Shown here: positions 15,485 through 22,531 of the stretch, piece after piece
How positions within the stretch are numbered: the first letter of the stretch is position 1
Layout: each line of letters begins with the position of its first letter
From: Acidimicrobiaceae bacterium
GTDB lineage: Bacteria > Actinomycetota > Acidimicrobiia > Acidimicrobiales > UBA8190
Direction: 5' to 3'
Assembly: GCA_003151955.1 (NCBI GenBank)
Contig: PLZB01000072.1
Span: forward strand, 1 to 41,916
DNA: 41,916 nt
Notes under the pieces: generated by a model
Database searches by the model: none
What the model saw: only the letters and a program-made list of their open reading frames with translations
What the model was told of the DNA's origin: nothing
Made by a program: the position numbers and the translations under genes

Positions 15485-17496
15485 TCACGAAGCTCCTGGT
15501 GGCCAACCGGGGGGAGATCGCCCGGCGGGTCTTCCGGACGGCCCGGGCCATGGGCATGGCCACCGTCGCCGTCGCCTCCGACCCCGACCTCGGCGCCCCC
15601 CACGCCGCCGAGGCCGACGAGCTGGTCCGCCTCCCGGGGTCGACCCCGGCCGAGACCTACCTCCGGATCGACGCCCTGGTGGCGGCGGCCCTGGCCAGCG
15701 GGGCCGACGCCGTCCACCCCGGTTACGGCTTCCTCTCCGAGCAGGCCGACTTCGCCCGGGCCTGCGCCGGCGCCGGCCTCCTCTTCGTGGGCCCCTCCCC
15801 CGAGGTGATCGAGGCCATGGGGTCGAAGCTGGCGGCCAAGGCGGCCATGGCCGCCGCCGGGGTGCCTGTCCTCCCCACCGTCGAGGTCCCCCCCGGGGGG
15901 GACCTCGGGGCCGAGCTGGAGCGCGCCGCCGCCGGGCTGGGCTGGCCGGTGCTGGTCAAGGCCTCGGCCGGGGGCGGGGGCCGGGGGATGCGGATCGTGG
16001 AGGGACCCGGGGACCTGGCCGAGGCCCTGGCCTCGGCCGGCCGGGAGGCCAGCTCGGCCTTCGGGGACGGGACCGTCTTCCTCGAGCCCTACGTGGACCG
16101 GCCCCGCCACATCGAGGTCCAGGTCTTCGGGGACCACCAGGGCAACGTCGTCCACCTCTTCGAGCGGGAGTGCTCCATCCAGCGCCGCCACCAGAAGATC
16201 CTGGAGGAGTGCCCCTCCCCCGCCGTCTCCGAGGACCTCCGGGCCGAGCTGGGGGCGGCGGCGGTCACGGCGGCCCGGACGATCGGCTACGTGGGGGCGG
16301 GAACGGTCGAATTCCTCCTCCTCCCCGACGGCCGGTTCGCCTTCCTCGAGGTGAACACCCGGCTCCAGGTCGAGCACCCCGTCACCGAGCTCGTCACCGG
16401 CCTCGACCTGGTCCGGCTCCAGCTCGAGGTGGCCCAGGGCCTCCCCCTCCCGGCTGAGGCCCTCGAGCCCACCCGGACGGGCCATGCCATCGAGGTCCGG
16501 CTCTACGCCGAGGACCCGACGAGGTCCTGGCAGCCCTCGGCCGGGACCCTCCACCGGTTCCAGGTCCCCGAGGGGGTCTCCCTCACCACGACCGTAAGGG
16601 TCGACAGCGGGGTGGAGGACGGGAGCGAGATCTCGGTCTTCTACGACCCCATGCTGGCCAAGGTCATCGCCCACGCCCCCACCCGGTCCGAAGCGGCCCG
16701 GGTCCTGGGCCGGGCCCTGGCCGGGGCGCTGGTCCACGGGGTCACCACCAACCGGGACCTCCTCGTCGCCATCCTCGGGGAGCCGGAGTTCCTGGCCGGG
16801 GAGATCGACACCGGCTACCTCGTCCGCCACGACCCGGCCGAGCTGGGCCGGCCCCGGGCCGACGCCGGGGCCGTCCGCCGCCAGGCCCTGGCCGCCGCCC
16901 TGGCCGGCCAGGCCGCCCGGAGGTCGGAGGCGGGGGTCTGGGCCGGGCTGCCCTCAGGCTGGCGGAACAACCCCTCCCAGCTCCAGGAGACCACCTTCGA
17001 GGGACCCCACGGTCCCGTCGCCGTCGGCTACCGGTTCGACCGGACCGGAGGGGTCGCCGTCGTCGCCGTGGACGGGGAGGACCGCCCCGACCTCCTCGTC
17101 GGTGAGGTCACCCCCGACGAGGTCGTCCTCGAGGCCGGGGGGGTCCGACGCCGCTACCGGGTCAGCCGGCAGGGGGACCGGGCCTTCGTCGACAGCCCCG
17201 AGGGGTCCTCCACCCTGGTCGAGGCGGACCGGTTCCCCCTCCCCGGCAGCCAGCTGGCCGCCGGGGCGCTCGTCGCCCCCCTCCCCGGGACCGTCGTCCG
17301 GGTGGCGCTGTCCCCGGGGGACCGGGTCGAGGTGGGCCAGACGGTGGTGGCCATCGAGGCCATGAAGATGGAGCACGACGTCCGGGCCACCGAGGGAGGC
17401 CAGGTGGTGGAGGTCCAGGTGTCCGTGGGGGACCAGGTCGAGGCGGGCCGGCTCCTCGTCCTGGTCGAGGCGGACGGCCCGGGGGAGGAACCGTGA
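15481..17496 (+). CDS. Acyl-CoA carboxylase biotin (alpha) subunit
   Basis: This is the biotin carboxylase plus carrier chain (671 residues) that carboxylates biotin with ATP and bicarbonate. In order it has the N-terminal KLLVANRGEIARRV, an ATP-grasp domain with KASAGGGGRGMR (about 160-171) and the catalytic EVNTRLQVEHPVTE. A linker follows, and then a biotinyl domain with EAMKMEHD, in which Lys629 is the biotin site. It forms a complex with the beta chain encoded immediately upstream. I chose the ATG at 15481 since it makes an ATGA overlap and begins at the conserved domain start. It ends with a GTGA overlap onto the AtuA-like gene. Confidence 0.95.
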   Translation: MITKLLVANRGEIARRVFRTARAMGMATVAVASDPDLGAPHAAEADELVRLPGSTPAETYLRIDALVAAALASGADAVHPGYGFLSEQADFARACAGAGLLFVGPSPEVIEAMGSKLAAKAAMAAAGVPVLPTVEVPPGGDLGAELERAAAGLGWPVLVKASAGGGGRGMRIVEGPGDLAEALASAGREASSAFGDGTVFLEPYVDRPRHIEVQVFGDHQGNVVHLFERECSIQRRHQKILEECPSPAVSEDLRAELGAAAVTAARTIGYVGAGTVEFLLLPDGRFAFLEVNTRLQVEHPVTELVTGLDLVRLQLEVAQGLPLPAEALEPTRTGHAIEVRLYAEDPTRSWQPSAGTLHRFQVPEGVSLTTTVRVDSGVEDGSEISVFYDPMLAKVIAHAPTRSEAARVLGRALAGALVHGVTTNRDLLVAILGEPEFLAGEIDTGYLVRHDPAELGRPRADAGAVRRQALAAALAGQAARRSEAGVWAGLPSGWRNNPSQLQETTFEGPHGPVAVGYRFDRTGGVAVVAVDGEDRPDLLVGEVTPDEVVLEAGGVRRRYRVSRQGDRAFVDSPEGSSTLVEADRFPLPGSQLAAGALVAPLPGTVVRVALSPGDRVEVGQTVVAIEAMKMEHDVRATEGGQVVEVQVSVGDQVEAGRLLVLVEADGPGEEP

Positions 17497-19295
17497 CCAC
17501 CACACCGGGGACCGAGGTGCTTCGGATCGCCAACTGCTCGGGGTTCTTCGGGGACCGGATCTCGGCGGCCCGGGAGCTCGTCGAGGGTGGCCCGATCGAC
17601 GTCCTGACCGGGGACTACCTGGCCGAGCTGACCATGCTCATCCTCTACAAGTCCCGGCTCCGGGACCCGGCCAAGGGCTACGCCTCGACCTTCGAGCGGC
17701 AGATGGAGGAGGTCCTCGGGACCTGCCTGGAACGGGGGATCAAGGTGGTGGCCAACGCCGGGGGGCTCAACCCGGCCGGCCTGGCCGCCCGGCTTCGGGA
17801 GCTGGCCGCCACCCTGGGGATCCCGGCCCGGGTGGCCCACGTCGAGGGGGACGACATCCTGGGGACCCTCGGAACCCTCCAGGCCGGCGGGAACCCCCTG
17901 GCCCACCTCGACACGGCCCGGGCCCTCAGCAGCGCCGGGAGCGAACCCGTGAGCGCCCACGCCTACCTGGGGGGATTCGGGATCGCCGAGGCCCTGGCCG
18001 GGGGAGCCGACGTGGTCGTCACGGGCCGGGTCACCGACGCCGCCCTGGTGGTGGGCCCGGCGGCCTGGCGGTTCGGCTGGGCCCGGGACGACTGGGACCG
18101 GCTGGCCGGGGCCGTCGCCGTCGGCCACGTCATCGAGTGCGGGGCCCAGGTCACCGGGGGGAACTACGCCTTCTTCACCGAGGTCCCCGGCCTCGACCAC
18201 CCCGGCTTCCCCGTCGCCGAGCTGGCCGAGGACGGCTCGGCCGTCATCACGAAGCACCCGGGGACGGGGGGCCTCGTCTCGCTGGGGACGGTGACGGCCC
18301 AGCTCCTCTACGAGATCGGGGACCACCGCTACCCGAACCCCGACGTGGTGGCCGACTTCTCCACCGTCGAGCTCACCCAGGAGGGCCCCGACCGGGTCCG
18401 GCTCTCCGGGGTCCGGGGCTACCCGGCCCCCGAGGAGCTCAAGGTCTCGATCAACCTCATCGGGGGGTTCCGGAATCAGGTCTCCTTCATGCTCACCGGC
18501 CTCGACATCGAGGCCAAGGCCGCCCTGGTGGAGCGGGGACTGCTCGACGCCCTGGGGGACCCGGCCCAGTTCGCCGCCTACGACAGCCGGCTCATCCGGA
18601 CCGACCGGTCCGACGCCGGGGCCAACGAGCTGGCCACGGCCCAGCTCCGGATCACCGTCAAGGACCCCGACCCCGAGAAGGTGGGCCGGCGGTTCTCGAA
18701 CGCGGCGACGGAGCTGGCCCTGGCCAGCTACCCCGGCTTCTACCTGACCGCCCCCCCGTCGGCCGGGACCGCCTATGGGGTCTTCTGGCCCACCCTCGTC
18801 CCCCGGTCCGCCGTCGAGGAGGTCGTCGTCCACCCCGACGGCCGCCGGGTCACCGTCCCGGCCCCGCCCACCGGGGACCCCGACCCCGCCGACCCCGGGC
18901 CCGTCCGGGCGCCGGGGGGAGGGCCGCTGCCGATCGGGCCCACCCAACGAGTCCCCCTGGGAACCGTCATCGGGGCCCGGTCGGGGGACAAGGGGGGGAA
19001 CGCCAACCTGGGGCTCTGGGCCCGGAGCGACGCCGGCTTCGCCTGGCTCGAGGGCGAGCTGACCGTGACCCGGCTCCGGGAGCTCCTCCCCGAGGCGGCC
19101 GACCTCGAGGTCGACCGGTTCGTCTTCGCCAACCTCCGGGCCCTCAACTTCGTCGTCCGGGGGCTCCTGGGCGAGGGGGTGGCCTCCTCGACCCGGCCCG
19201 ACCCCCAGGCCAAGAGCCTGGGTGAATTCGTCCGGTCCCGGATCGTCGACCTCCCCGTGGCCCTCCTCGGCGACGCCCCCGTCCCACCGACCTGA
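17493..19295 (+). CDS. AtuA-like DUF1446 protein
   Basis: This protein of 600 residues matches the DUF1446/AtuA family, named from acyclic terpene utilisation in Pseudomonas. The N-terminal part has IANCSGFFGDRISAARELV, the segment VVANAGGLNP and GADVVVTGRVTDAALVVGPA. The C-terminal part, from about 480, has VPLGTVIGARSGDKGGNANLG, a second conserved domain joined by a Pro-rich linker near 455-475. The biochemical role of the family is unsettled. Its constant linkage to acyl-CoA carboxylases suggests it acts after carboxylation, for example on hydration or cleavage of a branched glutaconyl/glutaryl-CoA. No HMG-CoA lyase gene is seen in this window, which leaves room for that idea. It starts with GTG overlapping the alpha-subunit stop. 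Confidence 0.9.
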   Translation: MTTTPGTEVLRIANCSGFFGDRISAARELVEGGPIDVLTGDYLAELTMLILYKSRLRDPAKGYASTFERQMEEVLGTCLERGIKVVANAGGLNPAGLAARLRELAATLGIPARVAHVEGDDILGTLGTLQAGGNPLAHLDTARALSSAGSEPVSAHAYLGGFGIAEALAGGADVVVTGRVTDAALVVGPAAWRFGWARDDWDRLAGAVAVGHVIECGAQVTGGNYAFFTEVPGLDHPGFPVAELAEDGSAVITKHPGTGGLVSLGTVTAQLLYEIGDHRYPNPDVVADFSTVELTQEGPDRVRLSGVRGYPAPEELKVSINLIGGFRNQVSFMLTGLDIEAKAALVERGLLDALGDPAQFAAYDSRLIRTDRSDAGANELATAQLRITVKDPDPEKVGRRFSNAATELALASYPGFYLTAPPSAGTAYGVFWPTLVPRSAVEEVVVHPDGRRVTVPAPPTGDPDPADPGPVRAPGGGPLPIGPTQRVPLGTVIGARSGDKGGNANLGLWARSDAGFAWLEGELTVTRLRELLPEAADLEVDRFVFANLRALNFVVRGLLGEGVASSTRPDPQAKSLGEFVRSRIVDLPVALLGDAPVPPT

Positions 19296-19315
19296 CCACC
19301 CCCGAAGGAGCAACC

Positions 19316-20479
19316 GTGGATTTCCTGGAGACCGACGAGCAGGCCATGCTCCGGGCCGCCGTGGCCGCCGTGGCCGGCAAGTACGGCCATCCCTACTACC
19401 TCGAGAAGGCCCGGTCCGGGGGGAAGACCACCGAGCTCTGGGACGAGCTCGGGGGGGCCGGCTACCTCGGGGTGTCCGTCCCCGAGGCCTACGGGGGCGG
19501 GGGGATGGGGATCACCGAGCTCGGGATCGTGGCCGAGGAGCTCGCCGCCGCCGGCTGCCCCCTCCTCCTCCTCGTCGTCTCCCCCGCCATCTGCGCCACC
19601 GTCATCACCGCCTTCGGGACCGAGGCCCAGCGGCTCCGCTGGCTCCCCCGGTTCGCCACCGGGGAGCTCACCATGGCCTTCGCCATCACCGAGCCCGACG
19701 CCGGATCCAACTCCCACAACCTCTCCCTCACGGCCCGGAAGGACGGGGACGTCTACCGGCTCTCGGGGACGAAGACCTTCATCTCGGGCTGCGACGAGGC
19801 CGAGGCCGCCCTGGTCGTGACCCGGACCGGGGTCGACCCCGACACCGGCCGGGGCCAACTCTCCCTCTTCGTCGTCGACCTCGACAGCCCCCGGCTCGAC
19901 AAGACCGTCATCCCCATCGAGATCGTCGCCCCCGAGAAGCAGTTCACCCTCTTCTTCGACGACGTCGAGGTCCCCGGTGACCGGCTCCTCGGGACCGAGG
20001 GGGACGGACTCCGTCAGGTCTTCCTCGGCCTCAACCCCGAGCGGATCATCTCGGCGGCGATGGCCGCCGGCCTGGGCCGCTACGCCCTGGCCAAGGCGGC
20101 CGCCTACGCCAAGGACCGGGAGGTCTGGGGGACTCCCATCGGCCGGCACCAGGGCATCTCCCACCCCCTGGCCAAGGCCAAGATCGACTGCGAGCTGGCC
20201 CGGCTCATGTACCAGAAGGCGGCCTGGGCCCACGACACCGGCCAGGACCCCTTCACCACCGGAGAGGCCGCCAACATGGCCAAGTTCGCCGCCGCCGACG
20301 CCGCCCTCGCCGCCCTCGACCAGGCCATCCAGACCCACGGGGGCAACGGCCTCGCCACCGACTACGGCCTGGCCACCCTCTGGGGGGCGGCCCGGCTCAT
20401 GCGGACCGCCCCCGTCAGCCGGGAGATGATCCTCAACTTCGTGGCCCAGCACTCCCTGGGGCTCCCCAAGTCCTACTGA
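19316..20479 (+). CDS. Acyl-CoA dehydrogenase, isovaleryl-type catalytic Glu
   Basis: This FAD-dependent dehydrogenase has 387 residues. AFAITEPDAGSN is at 121-132 and DREVWGTPIGRHQ at 267-279. The C-terminal YEGT motif is absent, and APVSREM occurs instead. The likely base is Glu242 in GLNPERII, the helix-G position used by isovaleryl-CoA and other branched-chain dehydrogenases. This fits a methyl-branched substrate that would feed the carboxylase upstream. It is the last gene of the plus operon, 20 bases after the AtuA-like gene with a GAAGGAG ribosome site. It ends 16 bases before the convergent toxin gene. Confidence 0.93.
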   Translation: MDFLETDEQAMLRAAVAAVAGKYGHPYYLEKARSGGKTTELWDELGGAGYLGVSVPEAYGGGGMGITELGIVAEELAAAGCPLLLLVVSPAICATVITAFGTEAQRLRWLPRFATGELTMAFAITEPDAGSNSHNLSLTARKDGDVYRLSGTKTFISGCDEAEAALVVTRTGVDPDTGRGQLSLFVVDLDSPRLDKTVIPIEIVAPEKQFTLFFDDVEVPGDRLLGTEGDGLRQVFLGLNPERIISAAMAAGLGRYALAKAAAYAKDREVWGTPIGRHQGISHPLAKAKIDCELARLMYQKAAWAHDTGQDPFTTGEAANMAKFAAADAALAALDQAIQTHGGNGLATDYGLATLWGAARLMRTAPVSREMILNFVAQHSLGLPKSY

Positions 20480-20495
20480 CCTGGGGTCCCTGACC

Positions 20496-20804
20496 TCAGC
20501 AGCCGGTGGCAGCCGCCAAGACACGGCAGGATTCGGCCAGCCTGGCGGCCGACAACATGGCGATCTGCCGCCGGAAGACGTCCTTCGGCAGCGTGTGAAC
20601 GTTGTCGAAATTCACGACACAGTCACTCGGGACCCCGTCGGCTTGGGCCGAAAGCTCCATTTCGGAGACAAGACCCCTCCTGGTGCGGGTCAGCGCCGCC
20701 ACCACGACTGACCCGATCCTGTCGGCGACAGGATCCCGGGTGAGCACCAGGACGGGCCGATCACCACCCGGGGTCGCCGCGAACCAGATCTCACCGCGCT
20801 GCAT
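20496..20804 (-). CDS. MazF/PemK-type mRNA interferase toxin
   Basis: This small toxin (102 residues) would cut mRNA at short specific sequences and stop growth. It has the family opening MQRGEIWFA, the RPVLVLTR strand, the conserved Thr/Arg loop VAALTRTRRG, a later Glu (SEMELS) and SDCVVNFDNVHTL. I chose the ATG at 20804 because it begins exactly at the family N-terminus. It overlaps the antitoxin gene by 14 bases, the usual antitoxin-first layout. It is intact, so the module is probably functional. Confidence 0.92.
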   Translation of the reverse strand: MQRGEIWFAATPGGDRPVLVLTRDPVADRIGSVVVAALTRTRRGLVSEMELSAQADGVPSDCVVNFDNVHTLPKDVFRRQIAMLSAARLAESCRVLAAATGC

Positions 20805-21045
20805 CGGACCAGTCCGACCAGTCCTCGGCGACACCCCAGTCAGCCACGGCCACCAGAGCCTGCTCACCCTCGTCGAGTGGCATCGCCACCCAGGTCTCGG
20901 CGTCGTTCTCACTGGCCAGCCTGTTCAGGTGACGATGCACCGCTTCACGCAGCAGCTCCGACCGGTCGACCCCGAGCCGTTCAGCCCAGGTCATGACTCC
21001 TTCGGCCTCCTCGTCATCAACCCGGAAGCTCAACATCTTCGTCAT
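20791..21045 (-). CDS. Ribbon-helix-helix antitoxin of the MazF pair
   Basis: This 84-residue protein has an N-terminal ribbon-helix-helix DNA-binding domain (MLSFRVDDEEAEGVMTWAER, then LGVDRSELLREAVHRHL). Its tail is acidic and Trp-rich (VADWGVAEDWSDWSD) and would block the toxin. It is expected to repress its own promoter together with the toxin. The start codon lies inside the inverted repeat at 21041-21068. Confidence 0.9.
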   Translation of the reverse strand: MTKMLSFRVDDEEAEGVMTWAERLGVDRSELLREAVHRHLNRLASENDAETWVAMPLDEGEQALVAVADWGVAEDWSDWSDAAR

Positions 21046-21080
21046 ACGGTTATCATAATACGTATGACAACAGCGGACAA
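21041..21080 (-). promoter_or_regulatory. Leaderless promoter and operator of the toxin-antitoxin pair
   Basis: The inverted repeat GTCATACG (21041-21048) and CGTATGAC (21061-21068) flanks 12 AT-rich bases. On the minus strand TTGTCC (21080-21075), a 17-base spacer and TATGAT (21057-21052) form a promoter. Its start would fall on the A of the antitoxin ATG at 21045, so the message is probably leaderless. The repeat covers the spacer, the -10 box and the start codon, which suits tight autorepression. The rest of the gap up to 21223 shows no convincing gene. Confidence 0.75.
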
Positions 21081-21223
21081 GCAGCCCTTCCCGGACGTCG
21101 GGGCCAGCTCTTCCGGGTCTGGGCCGGGCAGAACCCGGCCACCCGGCTCACGCCGGTCAACCTCCGACGTCGCCTTCCTGGTCGGGCGAGGGCTCCCGGA
21201 TCTCCGGGACTAGACAACCCCCG

Positions 21224-21958
21224 TCAGACGGTGGCGAACCGCCGGGCGTCCTCGGCCGCGTACTTGGCCACCACCGTGTCGATCCCGGCCGTGGCGACGA
21301 CGGCGGCGACCACCTCGGCCAGCTTGGAGCCGGGGATGGCACAGGTCATCTCCTCGGGCCGCATCCCGGTCCGGGCCCGGCTGAGCGCACAGCCGACGCT
21401 GGCGGCCACGATCCCCCGGTCGGCGGCCAGAGCCACGATGTGGCACTGGGGCTTCCCCTCGATCCGGAGCCCGGGGATGGCGTCGGAGAGGACCATCATC
21501 TGGCGGCCGCTGACCCGGATGAGAACCACGGTGGGGTCGAGGCCGGTCTCGGCCAGGGGGCCGTAGGTGACGGCCCCGGGCTTCACCGCGATCTGGGGGA
21601 TCCCCCCCACGGCCTCGGGGGTGACCCAGCCCGACTCCAGGAGGGCGGCCACGTCGGAGTTCCCGGCCACCTCCTCCAGGGAGGCGAACCCGTGGGTGAA
21701 GCGGCCCACCGAGCAGTTCCCGTGGTCCTCGGCCACCGTGCTGAAGGTCGTCTCCGCCCCCCGCATCCAGAAGACGCAGCCGGCCGGGACCCGGCCCGAC
21801 CGGCCGTCGGGGGTCGGCTCCGAGAGGGGGGCGTCGAAGGCCGGGACCCCATCGGGGACCTCCGCAGTGAAGGTGATGGCGATCGGGGGGGCGGCCAGGT
21901 GGAGCGCCCCGGTGAGCTCGGCGGCCAGGGCGGCCCAGTCGGAGGTGGTCTCGGTCAT
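21224..21958 (-). CDS. DUF169 family protein
   Basis: This protein has 244 residues and resembles DUF169 (PF02596), a widespread family of unknown function often near redox or cofactor genes. Conserved-looking features are the N-terminal LHLAAPPIAITF, a GCVFWMRGAETTFSTVAEDHGNC-type stretch (the Cys residues may bind metal or cofactor), VLIRVSGRQMMVLSDA and the C-terminal MRPEEMTCAIPGSKL. There is no signal peptide or membrane segment. I set the start at the ATG at 21958, just before the conserved region. It follows the YjbQ-like gene by 20 bases and is probably cotranscribed with it. Confidence 0.8.
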   Translation of the reverse strand: MTETTSDWAALAAELTGALHLAAPPIAITFTAEVPDGVPAFDAPLSEPTPDGRSGRVPAGCVFWMRGAETTFSTVAEDHGNCSVGRFTHGFASLEEVAGNSDVAALLESGWVTPEAVGGIPQIAVKPGAVTYGPLAETGLDPTVVLIRVSGRQMMVLSDAIPGLRIEGKPQCHIVALAADRGIVAASVGCALSRARTGMRPEEMTCAIPGSKLAEVVAAVVATAGIDTVVAKYAAEDARRFATV

Positions 21959-21978
21959 GGGGCCGATCATAGGGACCC

Positions 21979-22380
21979 TCAGCCGGCCAGGAAGCAGAGC
22001 CGGACCTGCCGGCGGGGATTGTCCCGGTTGGTGTCCACCAGGACGACCCGTTGCCAGGTCCCCAGGGCCGGCCGGCCCCCGAGGACGGGGAGGGTGAGCG
22101 AGGGGGAAACCAGGACGGGGAGGAGATGGTCGGCCCCGTGCCCCGTCTCCCCGTGGCGGTGCCGGTAGCGGTCGTCCCGGGGGAGGAGCCGCTCCAGGGC
22201 GGCCTCCAGGTCGGCCTCCGAGCCCGAGCCCAGCTCCATCAGGGCCACCCCGGCGGTGGCGTGGGGGGCGAAGACCAGGCAGAGCCCGTCCCCCCTCCCC
22301 CGGCAGAACTCCTCGAGGGCGTCGGTGAGGTCCCCGACCTGGCGCCGGGCCATGTCGATCTCCAGCAGGGTCGTCTCCAT
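21979..22380 (-). CDS. yjbQ: YjbQ/UPF0047 family protein
   Basis: This protein of 133 residues matches the YjbQ family, members of which have weak thiamine-phosphate-synthase activity but no firmly known role. Motifs are the HATAGVALMELG stretch, the His-rich GETGHGADHLL and the closing GTWQRVVLVDTNRDNPRRQV. The family is trimeric with a metal-like His/Glu site. The ATG at 22380 directly abuts a 7-base-pair hairpin (22381-22400) and lacks a spaced ribosome site, so its translation start may be leaderless or hairpin-controlled. Confidence 0.85.
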   Translation of the reverse strand: METTLLEIDMARRQVGDLTDALEEFCRGRGDGLCLVFAPHATAGVALMELGSGSEADLEAALERLLPRDDRYRHRHGETGHGADHLLPVLVSPSLTLPVLGGRPALGTWQRVVLVDTNRDNPRRQVRLCFLAG

Positions 22381-22400
22381 GGTCGGGACGGTACCCGACC
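22381..22400. promoter_or_regulatory. Inverted repeat abutting the yjbQ start codon
   Basis: GGTCGGG and CCCGACC form a perfect 7-base-pair stem around a 6-base loop, ending exactly at the start codon of the YjbQ-like gene. It may be an operator or an mRNA hairpin that limits initiation. Confidence 0.5.
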
Positions 22401-22421
22401 TCCCCCGACGTCGCCCCGGAC

Positions 22422-22435
22422 GTTTCCGCGGAAAC
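22422..22435. promoter_or_regulatory. Perfect 14-base palindrome in a divergent intergenic region
   Basis: GTTTCCGCGGAAAC is a perfect palindrome in the 151-base gap between the yjbQ-like gene and the divergent membrane-protein gene. Its dyad symmetry suits a dimeric regulator, but no regulator is adjacent. Confidence 0.5.
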
Positions 22436-22531
22436 ATCCCGCCCCGCCCCGTGGTCGCTACCGCGCCAGGGGTGGAGGCCGTGCCGACCCGACGAGGAGA
22501 GGCAGCTCTCCCGGGAAGTAGTTTCTTGGCC

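Noticed and set aside
20791..20804. Possible frameshift between the antitoxin and toxin genes
   Set aside because: Both proteins are full length; a short overlap is normal for such modules.
21064..21213. A 49-residue reading frame starting inside the toxin-antitoxin operator
   Set aside because: Its composition is Ser/Pro/Arg-rich, there is no ribosome site or family similarity, and the palindrome explains the sequence at its start.
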